From the NCBI RefSeq assembly GCF_002068095.1, contig NZ_LWIG01000033.1, positions 382,713-428,429 of the forward strand: a stretch of DNA of 45,717 nucleotides. The letters are read 5' to 3'. A program made the translations under genes and the position numbers. Position 1 is the first letter of the stretch; each line of letters begins with the position of its first letter. Below are positions 1-9,100 of the stretch, piece by piece. Under the pieces are notes generated by a model, which did no database searches, had not been told where the DNA came from, and saw nothing but the letters and a program-made list of their open reading frames with translations. Source of the DNA: Bradyrhizobium sacchari (GTDB lineage: Bacteria; Pseudomonadota; Alphaproteobacteria; Rhizobiales; Xanthobacteraceae).

Positions 1-5
1 CCGCC

Positions 6-998
6 TCACTTGACGAGCCAGCCCTGCTCGCCCGCGACCTGCTTGACGTGATCGAGGTCCTCCTTGATGAACCTGTCGAACTCGGCACCGGTCAGGAAGG
101 TGTCGACCTGGGAGGTCTTTTCGATGTAGTCCTTCCACTCCGGCGTTGCCTGCACCTTCTTCATCAGATCGACATAGAACGCGGCCTGCTCCGGCGTGAC
201 CTTGCCGGGCAGCCATACCGTGCGCGGCTGCTCATATTGCTTGATGTCGAGGCCCTGCTCGACGCAGGTCGGAACATCGCTCCAGCCTTCGGTCGCGGTG
301 ACCTTGGGCCCTTGCGGCAACCGCTTGGGGCTGAACACGCAAAGCGGCCGCTGCGTGCCGCCGCGCCACTGGCCGATGCTTTCGCTGGGGTTGTTGACGT
401 GGGAATCGAGATGTCCGCCAGCGAGCTGCACCGCGGTTTCGGCACCGCTCTTGAAGGGAATGTAGGTCAGCTTGACCTTGCCGGCCTTCTCGATCATGCG
501 CGTCAGCACCTCGTCGGTGTCCTTGGACTGCGCGCCGCCCATCCTGAATTCGCCCGATGCGGCCGCCTTCAGATAATCGCCCGCATTCTTGTAGGGCGCA
601 TCCTGCTTGACCCAGAGCAGGAACTCGTCCTGCGCCATCGCAGCGATCGGGGTGAGATCGGTGTAGTTGAAAGCGACCTTGGAGACGAGCGGCTGCTGCC
701 AGGCATTCGAGGTGCCGAAGATCACCTTGTAGGGATCGCCTGCGGAGGCCTTGCCGTAGACATAGCCTTCCGCGCCGCTGCCGCCGCCCTTGTTGACGAC
801 GACGATCGGTTGCTCCGTCAGCTTGTGCTTGGTGATGATGTTCTGCACCGCGCGCGCGAGATTGTCGGTGCCGCCGCCGGGCCCGGCGGTGGCGACGAAC
901 TCGATCGGCTTTTGCGGTTGCCAGGCGGCGAGCGCCGGCATGGTGCCGGCGAGCACGGTCGCGGCTGCGGAGAACAGAAATGTTGACGTCCGACCCAT
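6..998 (-). CDS. TctC/Bug-family tripartite tricarboxylate transporter substrate-binding protein
   Basis: A 330-residue periplasmic binding protein of the Bug/TctC family, which captures carboxylates or related small molecules for tripartite tricarboxylate transporters. The N-terminus is a clear Sec signal peptide (hydrophobic core, then an A-L-A-A cleavage region near residue 25). It is followed by the family hallmark glycine-rich loop GPGGGTDNLAR and the usual two-lobed alpha/beta pattern. The ATG is preceded by a strong GGAGG ribosome-binding site. Length is normal for the family. The gene lies 48 bases after the expected end of the CoA-transferase gene on the same strand, so it is probably the last gene of that operon. 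No TctA/TctB membrane partners are in the window, and many Bug proteins are orphans. The ligand cannot be read from sequence; an acid degraded through the neighbouring CoA-transferase is a reasonable guess. Confidence 0.9.
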   Translation of the reverse strand: MGRTSTFLFSAAATVLAGTMPALAAWQPQKPIEFVATAGPGGGTDNLARAVQNIITKHKLTEQPIVVVNKGGGSGAEGYVYGKASAGDPYKVIFGTSNAWQQPLVSKVAFNYTDLTPIAAMAQDEFLLWVKQDAPYKNAGDYLKAAASGEFRMGGAQSKDTDEVLTRMIEKAGKVKLTYIPFKSGAETAVQLAGGHLDSHVNNPSESIGQWRGGTQRPLCVFSPKRLPQGPKVTATEGWSDVPTCVEQGLDIKQYEQPRTVWLPGKVTPEQAAFYVDLMKKVQATPEWKDYIEKTSQVDTFLTGAEFDRFIKEDLDHVKQVAGEQGWLVK

Positions 999-1046
999 GT
1001 TTTCCTCCAGCTGATTTTCTTTTGTTCTTGTCGTATCGACGTCCGG

Positions 1047-2301
1047 TCAGGCGACGCGTTCCTCGCGCTCCCATGGCCGCCGCAACGATCGCGCCTTCTT
1101 TTTCGAGCGCTTCGATTTGTGTCTGGTCGAACCCGTACTCGGCCAGCACTTCGCGCGTATGCTCACCATAGAGGGGCGCGCCGGACAGCACTTTGCCTGG
1201 GGTCTCCGAAAACTTCACGGGAAGCCCGATCGTCTTCACGGGGCCGAGCGTGGAGTGATCGACCTCGACGACCATCTCACGCGCCAGCGTCTGCGGGTCG
1301 CTGAGCGCCTCCAGCATGTCGTGAACGGGCCCGCACGGCACACCCTTCTCGTCCAGCGCCGCCAGCCAATGCGCCCGCGACCTGGTGCGGAAGCGCTCGC
1401 TGAGGACCGTCTCGAGCTCCTTCAGGTTCGCCATGCGGTCGGAGCCGGTGACGAAGCGCGGATCGGCGGCGAGCTCGCTCGCGTCGAGCGCTTCCAGCAT
1501 CAGCAGCCAATGCTTCTTGTTGGCGCCGCCGACCACGAGCCAGCCGTCGGAGGCCTCGAAGGCCTGGTACGGCGCGTTGAGCGGATGGGCCGAGCCCATC
1601 GCGCGCGGCGCGGTGCCCGCGGCGAGCGCGATAGTGGATTGCCAATAGGTCTGCACCAGCGCGGCCTCGTAGAGCGAGGTCTCGACCCACTGCCCTTCGC
1701 CGGTCTTGAGGCGATGGGTGTAGGCGGCCAAAATGCCCATGCTTGCGAGCAGACCCGCGGTGATGTCCGACAGCGGCGGACCGCATTTGACGGGCGGTCC
1801 ATCCGGGCGCTCGCCGGTGAAGCTCATGATCCCGCTCATCGCCTGTGCGACGAGGTCAAAGCCTCGGCGGTCCTTGTAGGGACCGGTGCGGCCGAAGCCG
1901 GACAGTGAGCAGTAGATCAGCGCTGGATATTGCTTGTGCAGCTCCTCATAGCCGAAGCCGAGGCGCTCCATGGCGCCGGGCGCAAAATTCTCGACCAGCA
2001 CGTCGGCCTCCGCGACCAGCCGGCGCAGCACCTGCTTGCCGCCGTCGGTCTTGAGATCCAGCACGATGCCGCGCTTGTTGCGGTTCATCATCAGGAAGGA
2101 GGCCGCCTCCTCGCCGATCTTCGGCGGCACGGAGTGACGGGTGTCGTCGCCGTTGGGTGATTTCTCGATCTTGATGACGTCGGCGCCCATGTCGGCGAGC
2201 ATCAGGGTGCAGGTCGGCCCCGCCATCACATGGGTGAGATCGACGACCTTGAGGCCGGCCAGCGGTCCCGAACGGCGAGAGATGGATTGCGAATGTTGCA
2301 T
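1047..2301 (-). CDS. Family III (CaiB/BaiF) CoA-transferase with apparent C-terminal frameshift
   Basis: Moves CoA between carboxylic acids, activating a substrate for catabolism. Family III features are seen: the N-terminal nucleotide-fold segment with LKVVDLTHVMAGP, the ADMGADVIKIE motif, and an Asp in GPPLSDITAG (about residue 179) matching the aspartate that carries the acyl intermediate in this family. The start at 2301 has an AGGA site and lies 8 bases after the crotonase stop, so the two genes are probably co-transcribed. As read, the frame has no stop where the family ends (about 410 residues). It continues to base 232 as a 689-residue product whose extra part is arginine-rich and overlaps the tctC gene in another frame. 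Removing one C from the CCC run at 1070-1072 gives an ordinary ending (M-E-R-E-E-R-V-A-stop at 1047). The end given here assumes that frame. Confidence 0.75.
1070..1072. other. Probable single-base indel site
   Basis: A run of three C (GGG on the coding strand) near the 3' end of the CoA-transferase gene. With two bases instead of three, the gene would end at 1047 after about 417 residues, the normal length. With three, it reads on for more than 800 bases through the next gene. This could be a sequencing error, a real mutation or a phase-variable site, although a run of three is short for slippage. Confidence 0.55.
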
Positions 2302-2309
2302 CGGGCGTC

Positions 2310-3104
2310 CTATTGGCCGCGCCATTGCGGCGCGCGCTTGTTGAGGAAAGCATCGAGCCCTTCGCGAAAATCCTGGCTCGTGTAGCACATCAGGATGAGG
2401 TCTTCGCCTTCGTCCGGGGTCAGCCGCCTTTGCAGGCGGGCGACCGCCTGCTTGGTCGCGTTGAGCGTCAGCGGCGCATGGCTGGCGAGCAGCCGGGCAA
2501 CCTCCTCACTGCGCCTGTCGAGTGCTGGGATGTCATCGACGACCTCCCCGAGCAGCCCGATGCCGGCGGCTTCGGCGGCCTCGACCAGGCGCGCAGTGAA
2601 GATCAGATCCTTGACGCGGGCGGCGCCGATCAGCGCGGTGAGACGGCTGACATTGGACATCGACAGGCAGTTGCCGAGCGTCCTGGCGATGGGAAAACCG
2701 ATTTTCGCGCTTTGCGTGCCGATGCGGAGGTCGCAGGCTGCGGCGATGCCGGCGCCGCCGCCGGTGCAGAAGCCGTTGATCGCGGCAATGGTCGGCACGC
2801 GGCATTGCTCCAGCGTGGTGAGCACCCGATCGATCCGGTTCTCGTAATCGATCGCGTCCTGCGGCGTCTTGAACTCGCGGAACTGGTTGATGTCGGTGCC
2901 GGCGGCGAAGGCCTTGTCGCCGGCCCCGCGCAGCACCAGGACCTTGATCGATTGATCATCGTTGGCTTCCTTGCAGATCGCCGCGAGGCGTTCGTACATG
3001 GCGAAGGTGAAGGCGTTGCGCGCCTGCGGGCGGTTGAAGGTGATCCGCCCGATGCCGTCGTTGCATTCAAAAACGAGGTCGTCCGCCTCCGCTGCCAGGT
3101 CCAT
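2310..3104 (-). CDS. Enoyl-CoA hydratase/isomerase (crotonase) family protein
   Basis: A 264-residue crotonase-fold enzyme acting on acyl-CoA thioesters in the cytoplasm. Both oxyanion-hole segments are visible: AFAAGTDINQF near residue 70 and INGFCTGGGAGIAAACDLRIG near residue 115. The segment that in true enoyl-CoA hydratases carries a catalytic glutamate (Q-P-E-I) reads G-F-P-I-A here, so the classical hydratase glutamate appears to be missing. The reaction may be an isomerase, hydrolase or lyase reaction of the same superfamily. The ATG has a good AGAGGAA site. It is the first gene of the minus-strand cluster (crotonase, CoA-transferase, TctC) and is divergent from the GntR gene. A copy of the putative operator lies inside its first codons, which suggests direct repression. 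Confidence 0.88.
   Translation of the reverse strand: MDLAAEADDLVFECNDGIGRITFNRPQARNAFTFAMYERLAAICKEANDDQSIKVLVLRGAGDKAFAAGTDINQFREFKTPQDAIDYENRIDRVLTTLEQCRVPTIAAINGFCTGGGAGIAAACDLRIGTQSAKIGFPIARTLGNCLSMSNVSRLTALIGAARVKDLIFTARLVEAAEAAGIGLLGEVVDDIPALDRRSEEVARLLASHAPLTLNATKQAVARLQRRLTPDEGEDLILMCYTSQDFREGLDAFLNKRAPQWRGQ
3061..3073 (+). promoter_or_regulatory. Candidate GntR operator, copy 1
   Basis: TTGCATTCAAAAA lies within the first codons of the crotonase gene. It has the TTG-N4-CAA dyad also found at 3123-3137 and 3185-3198. FCD-type GntR regulators typically bind short dyads of this shape. Confidence 0.4.
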
Positions 3105-3122
3105 TTCCTCTTGTTTTTTACA

Positions 3123-3137
3123 TTTTTGAATGCAAAA
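3123..3137 (-). promoter_or_regulatory. Candidate GntR operator, copy 2
   Basis: TTTTTGAATGCAAAA lies 19 bases upstream of the crotonase start. It is the inverted counterpart of copy 3 and is well placed to overlap the minus-strand promoter. The dyad is TTG-N4-CAA. Confidence 0.55.
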
Positions 3138-3184
3138 TTTGGGATAAGCAAGCTGGAACTTGCAGATTTCGACTAGTTACCGCG

Positions 3185-3198
3185 TTTTTGCATTCAAA
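3185..3198 (+). promoter_or_regulatory. Candidate GntR operator, copy 3
   Basis: TTTTTGCATTCAAA lies just upstream of the GntR ribosome-binding site and reads as the reverse complement of copy 2. The position suggests autorepression. A TTG start codon at 3188 would fall inside this site, which argues for the ATG at 3215. Confidence 0.55.
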
Positions 3199-3214
3199 CG
3201 GGAGCGGCGGTGCC

Positions 3215-3880
3215 ATGCTTCACGAGGACGTCGTCGGCCGTATCCGCGCCATCCTGCTCGACGGTGAGATCCCGCCGGGCGCGCGGATTCCCGAGCGCGA
3301 GCTGTGCGAACGGCTGCAGATCTCGCGCACGCCGCTGCGCGAGGCGCTGAAGGTGCTCGCCGCCGAAGGCCTCGTGCAGCTCCTGCCCCATCGCGGCTCG
3401 CGCGCGGCAAAACTGACCGACAAGGACATGCGCGACCTGTTCGAGGTCTGCCAGGGCCTCGAAGCGCTCGCCGGCGAACTCGCCTGCGAGCGCATCAGCG
3501 ACGCCGAGATCGGTGCGATCGCAGCGGCCCATGACGAGATGGTGCGGCATTATCGCGAGGGCGATCTGATCCAGTATTATCGCGGCAATCGCGCCATCCA
3601 CGAAGCCATCGTCGCCGCCGCCGGAAACCCCGCGCTGGCCGGGCTCTATACGTCGGTGACCGCGCGCATCCGCCGCGCGCGCTACGTCACCCCGATGACG
3701 CCGCAGCGCTGGGCGCTCGCCGTGAAGGAGCACGAGGCGATCCTGAACGCGCTGCAGCGGCGCGACGGCGCCGGCCTCTCGCATATTCTGCGTGCGCATC
3801 TGCGCCACAAGCGCGAGGAGGTTCTGCAGGCCGGCTTCGCCGAGATGGAAGCGAGCGACCTCGGCTTGCGGATCGCATAA
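3215..3880 (+). CDS. GntR-family transcriptional regulator (FCD/FadR subfamily)
   Basis: A 221-residue DNA-binding regulator. Residues 1-65 form a winged helix-turn-helix with the GntR signature (GARIPERELCERLQISRTPLREALKVLAAEGLV, shown here only for its position about residues 20-55). Residues 75-215 are a helical FCD effector domain. The ATG at 3215 is chosen because a GGGAGCGG site lies 8 bases before it; an upstream TTG at 3188 in frame sits in a putative operator. The gene is divergent from the crotonase/CoA-transferase/TctC cluster, a classic arrangement for a local repressor relieved by a pathway acid or acyl-CoA. The effector cannot be read from sequence. Confidence 0.9.
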   Translation: MLHEDVVGRIRAILLDGEIPPGARIPERELCERLQISRTPLREALKVLAAEGLVQLLPHRGSRAAKLTDKDMRDLFEVCQGLEALAGELACERISDAEIGAIAAAHDEMVRHYREGDLIQYYRGNRAIHEAIVAAAGNPALAGLYTSVTARIRRARYVTPMTPQRWALAVKEHEAILNALQRRDGAGLSHILRAHLRHKREEVLQAGFAEMEASDLGLRIA

Positions 3881-4071
3881 GATTTTTGCAGCGACGATCC
3901 AGGGAACACAATCGCGACACAATCGCTGATTGTTCCTTGCTCATTCCACCATCACCGCCAATCCGTTTCCTCTTGCGAGCCTGTCCGAACCGGCGCAGCA
4001 TCGCGCGGCCGGCCCAAGGCCGCATCACGCGCGAACAATCGTGCGGATCAAAACAGAAAATGGAGGAACGA

Positions 4072-5043
4072 ATGACACTTGATGTCTCACGCCGGTCCCT
4101 GCTCGCGCTCGGTGCCGGCCTTGGTGCCAGCGCACTGCTTGGCAGCAGCGCGATGGCACGCGCGCCGAAGCTCGGCACCCAGACGCCCTACTGGCATCGC
4201 TTCATTCTCGGCGATGCCGAAGTGACCGTCGTCTCCGACGGACCGCTGCCGCTCGGCGATCCGTCCGGCACCTTCACCGGCGTTCCCAAGGAAGAGGTGA
4301 AGAAGATGCTGGCGGACAATTTCCTGTCGCCTGACAACGTCGTACTCGAGCAGAACTCGCCGATCGTGAACACCGGCGACAAGCTGATCCTGTTCGACAC
4401 CGGCATGGGCTCATCCAAGATGTTCGGCTCCAGCACCGGGCGACAGCAGAAGAGCATGACCGAGGCGGGCATCAAGCCGGGGGATATCGACGCCGTGGTC
4501 TGCTCGCACGCCCATATCGACCATATCGGCGGGATCGTGGATGACGGCGGCAAGCCGCTGTTCCCGAACGCGCAGATCTACATCTCGCAGACCGATTTCG
4601 ACTTCTGGACCGACGAAGGCAAGCTGGGGAGCGCGGCCAAGGACTTCGTCGTGCACGCCCGCAAGAACCTGCTGCCGGTCCGCGACCGCATCGTGTTCTT
4701 CAAGGACGGCCAGGAATTCCTGCCCGGCGTGCAGGCGATCGCGGCGCCCGGCCATACCGTCGGCCACACCATCTTCATGGTCTCCTCGGCCGGCAAGTCG
4801 TTCGCTTTCCTCGGCGACCTCTCGCACCATTCGGTGCTGCTGCTGGAGCGGCCGCGGATGGAATTCTCCTACGACACCGACCCAAAGCAGGCGGCGGAAT
4901 CGCGCGTAAAACTGCTGACCATGCTGGCGGCGAACAAGACGCCGGTGATGTCCTATCACTTCGCCTGGCCCGGCTACGGCCATGTCGCCAAGGCCGGTGA
5001 AGGGTTCCACTATTATCCCGAACCGATGCAGATGACGCTGTAG
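4072..5043 (+). CDS. MBL-fold metallo-hydrolase, Tat-exported
   Basis: A 323-residue metallo-beta-lactamase-fold hydrolase. The N-terminus holds a twin-arginine signal (SRRSLLALGAGLGASALLG) ending in A-M-A-R-A, so it probably goes folded to the periplasm. Metal ligands are seen in SHAHIDHIGG (HxHxDH, near residue 145), GHTVGHT (near residue 230) and FLGDLSHH. The fold and order match the quinolone/lactonase/arylsulfatase-like branch, and the substrate is not predictable. The start at 4072 has a GGAGG site 5 bases upstream; longer in-frame starts have no site and would bury the Tat signal. It appears to be a single-gene unit, followed by GC-rich hairpins. Confidence 0.9.
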   Translation: MTLDVSRRSLLALGAGLGASALLGSSAMARAPKLGTQTPYWHRFILGDAEVTVVSDGPLPLGDPSGTFTGVPKEEVKKMLADNFLSPDNVVLEQNSPIVNTGDKLILFDTGMGSSKMFGSSTGRQQKSMTEAGIKPGDIDAVVCSHAHIDHIGGIVDDGGKPLFPNAQIYISQTDFDFWTDEGKLGSAAKDFVVHARKNLLPVRDRIVFFKDGQEFLPGVQAIAAPGHTVGHTIFMVSSAGKSFAFLGDLSHHSVLLLERPRMEFSYDTDPKQAAESRVKLLTMLAANKTPVMSYHFAWPGYGHVAKAGEGFHYYPEPMQMTL

Positions 5044-5055
5044 CCGGCGACATCA

Positions 5056-5085
5056 CGCCCGGGTCGCTCATGTGCGGCCCGGGCG
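5056..5085 (+). terminator. Hairpin after MBL hydrolase gene
   Basis: CGCCCGGG and CCCGGGCG arms, 14 bases apart, lie 13 bases after the hydrolase stop. No T-run follows, so it is a weak or Rho-assisted end at best. Confidence 0.35.
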
Positions 5086-5111
5086 CGTTACCTGATCCGC
5101 GTGCGCGACTA

Positions 5112-5137
5112 GGGGAATGGTCCCTGACCAATTCCCC
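5112..5137. repeat. Inverted repeat in intergenic region
   Basis: Arms GGGGAATGGTC and GACCAATTCCCC are complementary except for one bulged base, around a CCT loop. It lies between the hydrolase and the SDR-like gene and could be an RNA hairpin or an operator. No T-run follows. Confidence 0.4.
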
Positions 5138-5295
5138 TCGTCGAGCATTTTCCGGAGCATTTTTCGGCAAGGCAGGCCCGTTCCAGGCAAGAGCCCGCCC
5201 CATTGCTCGGCTAAGTCTCCGCTCGCATCATTCATCGCCGCGAGAGCGCAACGCCCCTTGCGCACTCCGGCTCGAAAATGCCGAGGAGACATGCC

Positions 5296-6048
5296 ATGAA
5301 GATCGTCGTGATCGGCGGTACCGGTTTGATCGGATCCAAGCTCGTGGCGAAGCTGAAGCAGCAGGGTCATGAAGCCGTGGCCGCCTCGCCGAAATCGGGC
5401 GTGAATGCCGTCACCGGAGAAGGTCTCGCGGCCGCGCTGGCCGGCGCCGACGTCGTGGTCGACGTTGCCAACGCACCGTCCTGGGAACCCGCTGCCGTGC
5501 TCGAATTCTTCCAGCGTTCGAGCCAGAACCTCGCGGCGGCAGAAGCCGCAGCCGGCGTGACGCATCACGTCGCGTTGTCGATCGTCGGCACAGATCGCTC
5601 GCCCGACATCGCCTATTTCCGGGCCAAGCTGGCGCAGGAGGGCATCGTCAAGGCCTCGTCAGTGCCCTACTCGATCGTGCGCGCCACCCAGTTCTTCGAA
5701 TTCCTCGGCGCCATTGGCGACGCGGGAGCGATCGACGGCAAGATCGTCGTTCCATCGGCGGCGTTCCAGCCGATCGCATCCGACGACGTGGTCGCTTGCC
5801 TCGCGGAGGTCGCGGCCGGACGGCCGCTGAACGGCACGATCGATATCGCAGGACCTGAAAAGGCGCCGTTCAACGAGTTCGTTGCGCGCCGCCTGAAAGC
5901 AGCCGGCGACAGCCGCCCCGTGGTGGGTGACGCCAAGGCCGGATATTACGGCTCCCCCATCGACGACACCTCGCTGGTCCCGCTCGGCGAGGCCAGGCTC
6001 GGGACAACGCCGCTCGTCGCATGGCTCGCGAAAGTGAGCCAGCCGTAG
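5296..6048 (+). CDS. NAD(P)-binding, NmrA/atypical SDR-like protein
   Basis: A 250-residue Rossmann-fold protein. The N-terminal VVIGGTGLIGSKLV carries the GGxGxxG dinucleotide loop typical of atypical/extended SDR proteins. There is no clear YxxxK catalytic pair, so it may be a redox sensor or an NmrA-like reductase. The ATG at 5296 has a GAGGAG site 7 bases upstream; the nearby ATG at 5291 is out of frame and stops at once. The C-terminal half (AFQPIASDDVVACLAEVAAG) fits the substrate-lobe pattern of the NAD(P)H-binding family. It seems to be monocistronic. Confidence 0.85.
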   Translation: MKIVVIGGTGLIGSKLVAKLKQQGHEAVAASPKSGVNAVTGEGLAAALAGADVVVDVANAPSWEPAAVLEFFQRSSQNLAAAEAAAGVTHHVALSIVGTDRSPDIAYFRAKLAQEGIVKASSVPYSIVRATQFFEFLGAIGDAGAIDGKIVVPSAAFQPIASDDVVACLAEVAAGRPLNGTIDIAGPEKAPFNEFVARRLKAAGDSRPVVGDAKAGYYGSPIDDTSLVPLGEARLGTTPLVAWLAKVSQP

Positions 6049-6181
6049 GCCGCCAAACCTCGGCGCGATGCAATTTCGCATTCGCCCGATTGTCCTTGCC
6101 GATGCGACATCACTGCTTCGAGGATCAGGCCGGCCGACGCGCGTCGAGGGCGGCGCGCCGGTCGATCCAGGATCTGAGCGC

Positions 6182-9100
6182 TCAGCTGCGCGAGCGGTCC
6201 TCGAGCTCGCGCAACAGCCGTTTGGCATCCGAGCGATCGCCGCCGTCAGGTTGGCCGGTGAAGAACTGCAATTCTTGCTGCAGCAGTGCACGTGCACGGT
6301 CCGTCTCGCCCCTGGCGGCGAGCAGGCTCGCCAGCCCCTCGGCGGCGCGCAAGCCAAATCCCCGCTGACCGCGCCGATGGGCGAGCGCCATGGCCAGCTC
6401 GAAATTCTGCTCTGCAAGCGCGACGTCGTTGATTTGCGCATGGGAAGCAAACCGCCCTTCCAGACGCAGGCACTCGACCTCGTACCAATAGTTGCCGCCC
6501 CGTCCGAAGACATCGCGCACCTGATCGAGGCAACGCCGGGCGTCCGCCAGCCTGTCGGCACGGATATAGGCCTCTGCCAGCCAGCAAAGATAGGTCGGCA
6601 GCCAGTACACGAGGTGCGCCGTCTGCAGGAAGTCGCGCTGCTTCTCCAGCACATCGATGCCCTCCGCGAGGCGACCGCTTTCGACGTCAGCCCAGCCGAG
6701 AAATGTCCGCGCCACCGAGACCCAGAGCGGCAGTTCCCGCCTGATCGCGCCCTCGAGCGTCCGCTGTGCGAGCGCCCGAACCGTCTTCACGTCCCGCTCC
6801 AGCGTATAGAGCATGCAGACATGGGCGAAGGCGTAGCCGAGGGTATGGGCATGGGACAATTGCTGCGCGTGCTCGAGTGCCTCCCGGCCGTGCGTGATCG
6901 CATCGGTGACCCGGCCGACCAGCCAGCTGCAGATGCACAGGTTGGACAGGCTCGTGATCTGCACGTCGGTGCCGTATGTCACGGCCGTCGCACGGTCTGC
7001 GACAGCATCGTAGAGCTTGGCCGCGCGTTCGAGATGGACGCACGCCTGCTCGGTCTCCCCGTCGAGCAGCGACGTGCCGAGCAGCCGATGGCCGACCATC
7101 CGATCGGCCCTCGTTCCCTTTTGCTCGGCGAGCGCAAGAAAGTCGCGCGCCAGCGTACCGGCCTCCCGCACATTGCTTGCAACGCGCAGGTAGGACCATC
7201 TTGCGTACAGCGCCGGGAAGATGCGCGGATCGTTGTCGAGGGCGCGGCAGAGTTCGATCGCACGGCTGCTCACGTCAGCGACCGCGTCGGCGCCGAATCC
7301 CTGCAGCGCGATCGTCGGTCCGATCAACGCGATCTGGGCGTTCAGCTCCAGATTGTCCCGTTCGAGCCCCGCGGGAAGCCTCCTGATCTCCTCCAGCGCC
7401 ATGTTGAGATCGGCGATTGCCTCCAGATTTGCCGAGCGCTCTGCGGCCTGCTGGGCCGCTTTGAGCCACATCTGCGCCGCTCGGGAGGTGCGCCCGGCCT
7501 CGGACAGGTGCTGCGCGAGATACCCCGGTTCGGTGCTGGCAACCTCCGGCAGATGGAGCTCGATCTCCTCGGCCACGCGGTCGTGAAGCTCCCGCCTCTG
7601 CCGTTTGAGAAGCGAATAATAGGCGACGTCCCGGACCAGGGCATGTTTGAAGGAGTAGACCTTTTCGTCCTCATCGCGCTCGAGCCCGATCAGTCCGGAG
7701 GCTCGCAGCCGCTCGAGGGCGGGTTCGAGGGCGTCCTGGAGATCGCCCGCAACTGCGGCGAGAAGCCGGTGCGAAAAGCTTCGGCCAATCACAGAGGCGA
7801 GCTGCGCGACCGCCTTGGCATTGCCAAGCCGCTCCAGACGCAGCATCAGGGAATCATAGAGCGCCGATGGCACCTCGGAAGGTCCGCTGGCGCCGGCCCT
7901 GCTGACGCCGGGGTCGACCTGCCCGGTCTCGAGAGCCGCCGCCGCCAACTCTTCCACGAACAGCGGCACACCATCCGATCGCGCGACGATCTGCTGGAGC
8001 AACTGGCTTGGCAGCTGCTTGTCGCGGACCACCGAGCCGGCGAGATCGCGGCAGTGCTCGTCGTCGAGACGCTGAAGCACGATGCGCTGGATCATCGGCG
8101 ACACGTTACCGATGACGGATGCCCGGCTGGTGACCACCAGGAGGTTCCGCGTGCCCCCGATCTGGCCGGCAATGCGCTCGACGATCTCGATCGTCGACGG
8201 ATCGGCCCAGTGAAAATCCTCGATCAGGATCAGGCTGGCATCGCCGCGTGTCTGCGAGATCAGCAGCCGCACCGCCGCATCGCGCGTCTTGCGACGCTGC
8301 TCATGCGCGTCGGGAATGGTCGGACCTGACACAGCCGGCACCGGCAGACCGAGCATCTGACTGATCAGCGTCAACTGCTCCTCGTCGCCGCCGGATGTCG
8401 CGGCCATGAAATCACGCAGACGCGCCGAGTTCACCTCGGCGTCTTCATCCCTGCCAATGCCGACACGCTGCTCGAGCGCTCTGATGATCGGGTATAGCGG
8501 GGTATTCTGATGGGGGCCGGAGGCCTGGATTGCCAGGATCAGGTCGTCCGGCAGCGCGGCCCTTTCGATCAGCTCCAATGCCAGGCGTGACTTGCCGATG
8601 CCGGGCTCCCCGGTGATCTCCACCGTACGTCCCTGCCCGGCCTTCGCCAGCTCCCATGCCTGCAGCAACTGGTCCAGTTCGGCGACCCTGTCGACGAGAC
8701 GCGAGGCATTGCGATGGCGGGCGCGGTGGCCGGCGCCGTCTTCCGACGCCTCGCCTGCGACGAGAAAGACCTCGACCTTCCGCGACAATCCCTTGAGTGA
8801 GCGCATGCCCAGCGGCTGCAGGGCGAATCTGCCGCGCAGCAGGCGCTTGGTCTCGCCGCTGATCACGAGTGAATCGGGCTCGCCCATTTCCAGCAACCGG
8901 AACGCGATATTGGGCGTATCGCCGACGATCTCGGTTGCATCGTGCACGTGGCCCGGCCCCGCCCTGCCGATCACCGCTACTCCCGTATGCACGCCGATCC
9001 GGACCCGAAGCGGCTCCTGGATCGCCGCGGTCGCGCGCTCGCTCAGTTCGCGAAGCGCCCGCAACAGCAGCAGGCCGGAGCGTACCGCGCTCTCGGCCTC

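Noticed and set aside
48..986. Plus-strand open frame antisense to tctC
   Set aside because: Shadow of a well-supported gene with a signal peptide and family motifs on the other strand.
6068..8329. Long plus-strand open frame antisense to the cyclase gene (753 codons)
   Set aside because: High-GC shadow frame. It lacks a ribosome-binding site and any recognisable domain, while the minus strand encodes clear motifs.
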